A stretch of 7,295 nt of DNA from Pseudomonadota bacterium (GTDB taxonomy: Bacteria; Desulfobacterota; Syntrophia; Syntrophales; UBA5619): contig JAHJXP010000110.1 in the NCBI GenBank assembly GCA_018827585.1, forward strand, positions 1-7,295, read 5' to 3'. Made by a program: the position numbers and the translations under genes. The notes beneath the pieces are model-generated. The model ran no database searches, was not told the DNA's origin, and saw only the letters and a list, made by a program, of their open reading frames with translations. This document shows, piece by piece, positions 7,207 to 7,295 of this stretch (the first letter of the stretch is position 1; every line of letters starts with the position of its first letter).

Positions 7207-7295
7207 CTAATATTTTGCTTCCGTCTTGCGTCTAATCCTGTACAGCTTCTCTACCGGAATAAGGGCCACGATGCCATCGCCAGCCGACCCGGTAT
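7207..7295 (-). CDS. P-II-like nitrogen regulatory family protein, C-terminal end (cut by window)
   Basis: Only the last 28 codons are visible, ending at a TAG (7209-7207). The peptide begins TGSAGDGIVALIPVEKLYRI and continues with RRKTEAKY. It aligns with the C-terminus of GlnB/GlnK proteins (TG..GDG......V....RIR), where the GDGK lysine and the two arginines of RIR bind ATP phosphates and the segment packs in the trimer. Here RIR is kept but the lysine is isoleucine, and the usual TGE after RIR is replaced by RKT. That points to a divergent P-II-like sensor rather than classical GlnB; its ligand cannot be judged from this fragment. It runs in the same direction as rpsT, 156 bases upstream, with no clear terminator in between. 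A different small ferredoxin-like-fold family remains possible. Confidence 0.65.
   Translation of the reverse strand, partial: TGSAGDGIVALIPVEKLYRIRRKTEAKY

Overview
The window is an ordinary housekeeping stretch of a GC-rich Gram-negative bacterium. It has a complete leuS-lptE pair (LptE needs an outer membrane with LPS) and a Trk potassium system. Together with protein similarity remembered without a search, the free-standing aminopeptidase-N-like domain and the general gene style suggest a deltaproteobacterial (Desulfobacterota, perhaps Syntrophales-like) genome. That taxonomic guess is inference. I see no insertion sequence, phage gene, CRISPR array, tRNA or rRNA.

Layout, left to right. 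(1) Positions 1-3426, plus strand: a tightly packed three-gene cluster of a protein resembling only the N-terminal domain of M17 leucyl aminopeptidases (cut by the left edge), trkA and trkH. Both junctions are 4-base ATGA overlaps, so the three are probably co-transcribed and translationally coupled. (2) Positions 3427-3607: an intergenic stretch with a GC-rich GAAA-loop hairpin followed by six Ts (probable terminator), a second inverted repeat, and only a weak promoter candidate. (3) Positions 3608-6776, plus strand: leuS (leucyl-tRNA synthetase, 860 aa) and lptE (LPS-assembly lipoprotein), 31 bases apart. (4) Positions 6784-7050, minus strand: rpsT (ribosomal protein S20), tail to tail with lptE, starting with TTG behind a perfect Shine-Dalgarno. 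(5) Positions 7051-7206: the rpsT leader and promoter region. (6) Positions 7207-7295, minus strand: the last 28 codons of a P-II-like protein running off the right edge.

TrkA and TrkH form one machine: TrkH is the membrane K+ pathway and TrkA the cytosolic nucleotide-binding gating ring. LeuRS, S20 and LptE serve translation and envelope assembly and share position, not pathway. I found no clearly novel system. The best leads are the coupling of an apparently non-catalytic M17-N domain protein to trkAH, and the P-II-like C-terminus that lacks the usual lysine of the GDGK motif.
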